DNA from: Mesostigma viride
Lineage: Eukaryota > Streptophyta > Mesostigmatophyceae > Mesostigmatales > Mesostigmataceae
Length of the DNA: 64,000 bases
Direction of reading: 5' to 3'
Assembly (NCBI GenBank): GCA_009746045.1
Contig: RPFO01000026.1
Coordinates: 2,661,065-2,725,064 of the forward strand
Below the pieces are notes generated by a model that saw only the letters and a list, made by a program, of their open reading frames with translations, was not told the DNA's origin and searched no databases. The stretch's first letter is position 1. Each line of letters starts with the position of its first letter. A program made the translations under genes and the position numbers. Shown one piece after another: positions 63,701 to 64,000 of the stretch.

Positions 63701-64000
63701 TGTGCTCCTGACCTGTTGGTACTGAGTCGGTTGACCGATTCCCAACTGGTTGAGGTGGGTGCTGAGAGAGTGGTAGAGGCTGTTCGCATGTCTCCCCCTC
63801 TCATGCTGGGTCCTTTGGATTTATACAGGCCTTTTGACATGATGCTCTATGTGGACAGTTCTATGGATAGTAGGAAGGTCACAGAGGTCAGGGGCCGTGC
63901 AGCAGCATTAATATCCCTGGTGCAGGAACAGTCCTCTCTGGTCTGCTGGTACAGTCGGTTGCAGAACAGGGTAACTCCCAGCAGTGACATTGCTGAGTGC
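60735..64000 (+). pseudogene. B2 pol, with a 5-bp frameshift and open right end
   Basis: Homologous along its whole length to B1 pol, in the same order: integrase (VDIQHI, ADLQF, GAVERSI), protease-like EVDTNSQVSI (GAT at 62325) and ILGQNFL, RT VDFKRAFLKGD and SLHGDD (about 63418-63430), and the RNase H start MLYVDSSMDS. The frame is lost at 62552-62561, where ATCCT is duplicated relative to B1, and a stop follows at 62574-62576. Beyond it the sequence stays open in the shifted frame to the window end inside RNase H. Confidence 0.9.

Larger units (their letters stand above)
57161..64000 (+). mobile_element. Copia-like element B2, running off the window
   Basis: Same family as B1 in the opposite orientation. 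The 5' LTR joins G2 sequence after GGGGAACCC; the uninterrupted G2 site is at about 28070 in copy 1, where the next base is T, so the LTR starts with A (57161). Order: 5' LTR, 5' ORF, gag with a MITE inserted, in-frame UGA, pol with a 5-bp duplication. The 3' end lies outside the window. Confidence 0.95.

Overview
This is a eukaryotic nuclear window. It has no operons or ribosome binding sites, it is full of LTR retrotransposons and LINE fragments, and its one convincing host gene encodes a secretory DUF707-type protein. Chromodomain gypsy elements, a primer-binding site resembling the plant initiator-tRNA type, and a DUF707 protein fit an alga or another protist, perhaps of the green lineage. 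I cannot name the organism. I recognised no rRNA, complete tRNA, CRISPR array or replication origin.

Layout. 1-2055: LINE endonuclease/RT, minus strand, cut by the window edge. 2056-23334: copia-like element A1 (minus), split by gypsy element G1 (3452-18396, minus), which itself carries a 3.3-kb inverted-repeat element T (14305-17601). 24527-27507: a duplicated LINE/LTR junction and a truncated second copy, A2. 27508-27785: the end of a palindromic repeat P. 27786-39665: gypsy G2 copy 1 (minus), interrupted by complete copia-like element B1 (30598-38995, minus) and itself inserted into the 2.2-kb palindrome P (39666-41906). 43292-44923: the DUF707-type gene followed by a Gln-Gly repeat tract. 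46365-49800: LINE fragments around an ORF1-only gene. 51235-57160: gypsy G2 copy 2 (minus), cut by copia-like element B2 (57161 to the window end, plus), whose gag is split by a palindromic MITE (59899-60372).

Relationships. G1 and G2 are sister gypsy families. Both have an unusual plan: an RNase H1 hybrid-binding-domain ORF before gag, then gag, PR, RT, RNase H and integrase (a chromodomain is visible in G1), then an uncharacterised accessory ORF before the 3' LTR. A and B are sister copia-like families with the order gag, single in-frame UGA, integrase, protease, RT, RNase H. Their protease has DTNS instead of DTG[AS] and their RT has HGDD instead of YVDD. B also has an unknown ORF before gag. 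These shared, non-standard plans are the most novel content of the window.

Target-site duplications order the insertions as LINE < A1 < G1 < T and P < G2 copy 1 < B1, and G2 copy 2 < B2 < MITE. LTR pairs differ at only two or three sites, so several insertions are young, yet most ORFs carry single-base frameshifts. This means either recent decay or uncorrected sequencing indels.
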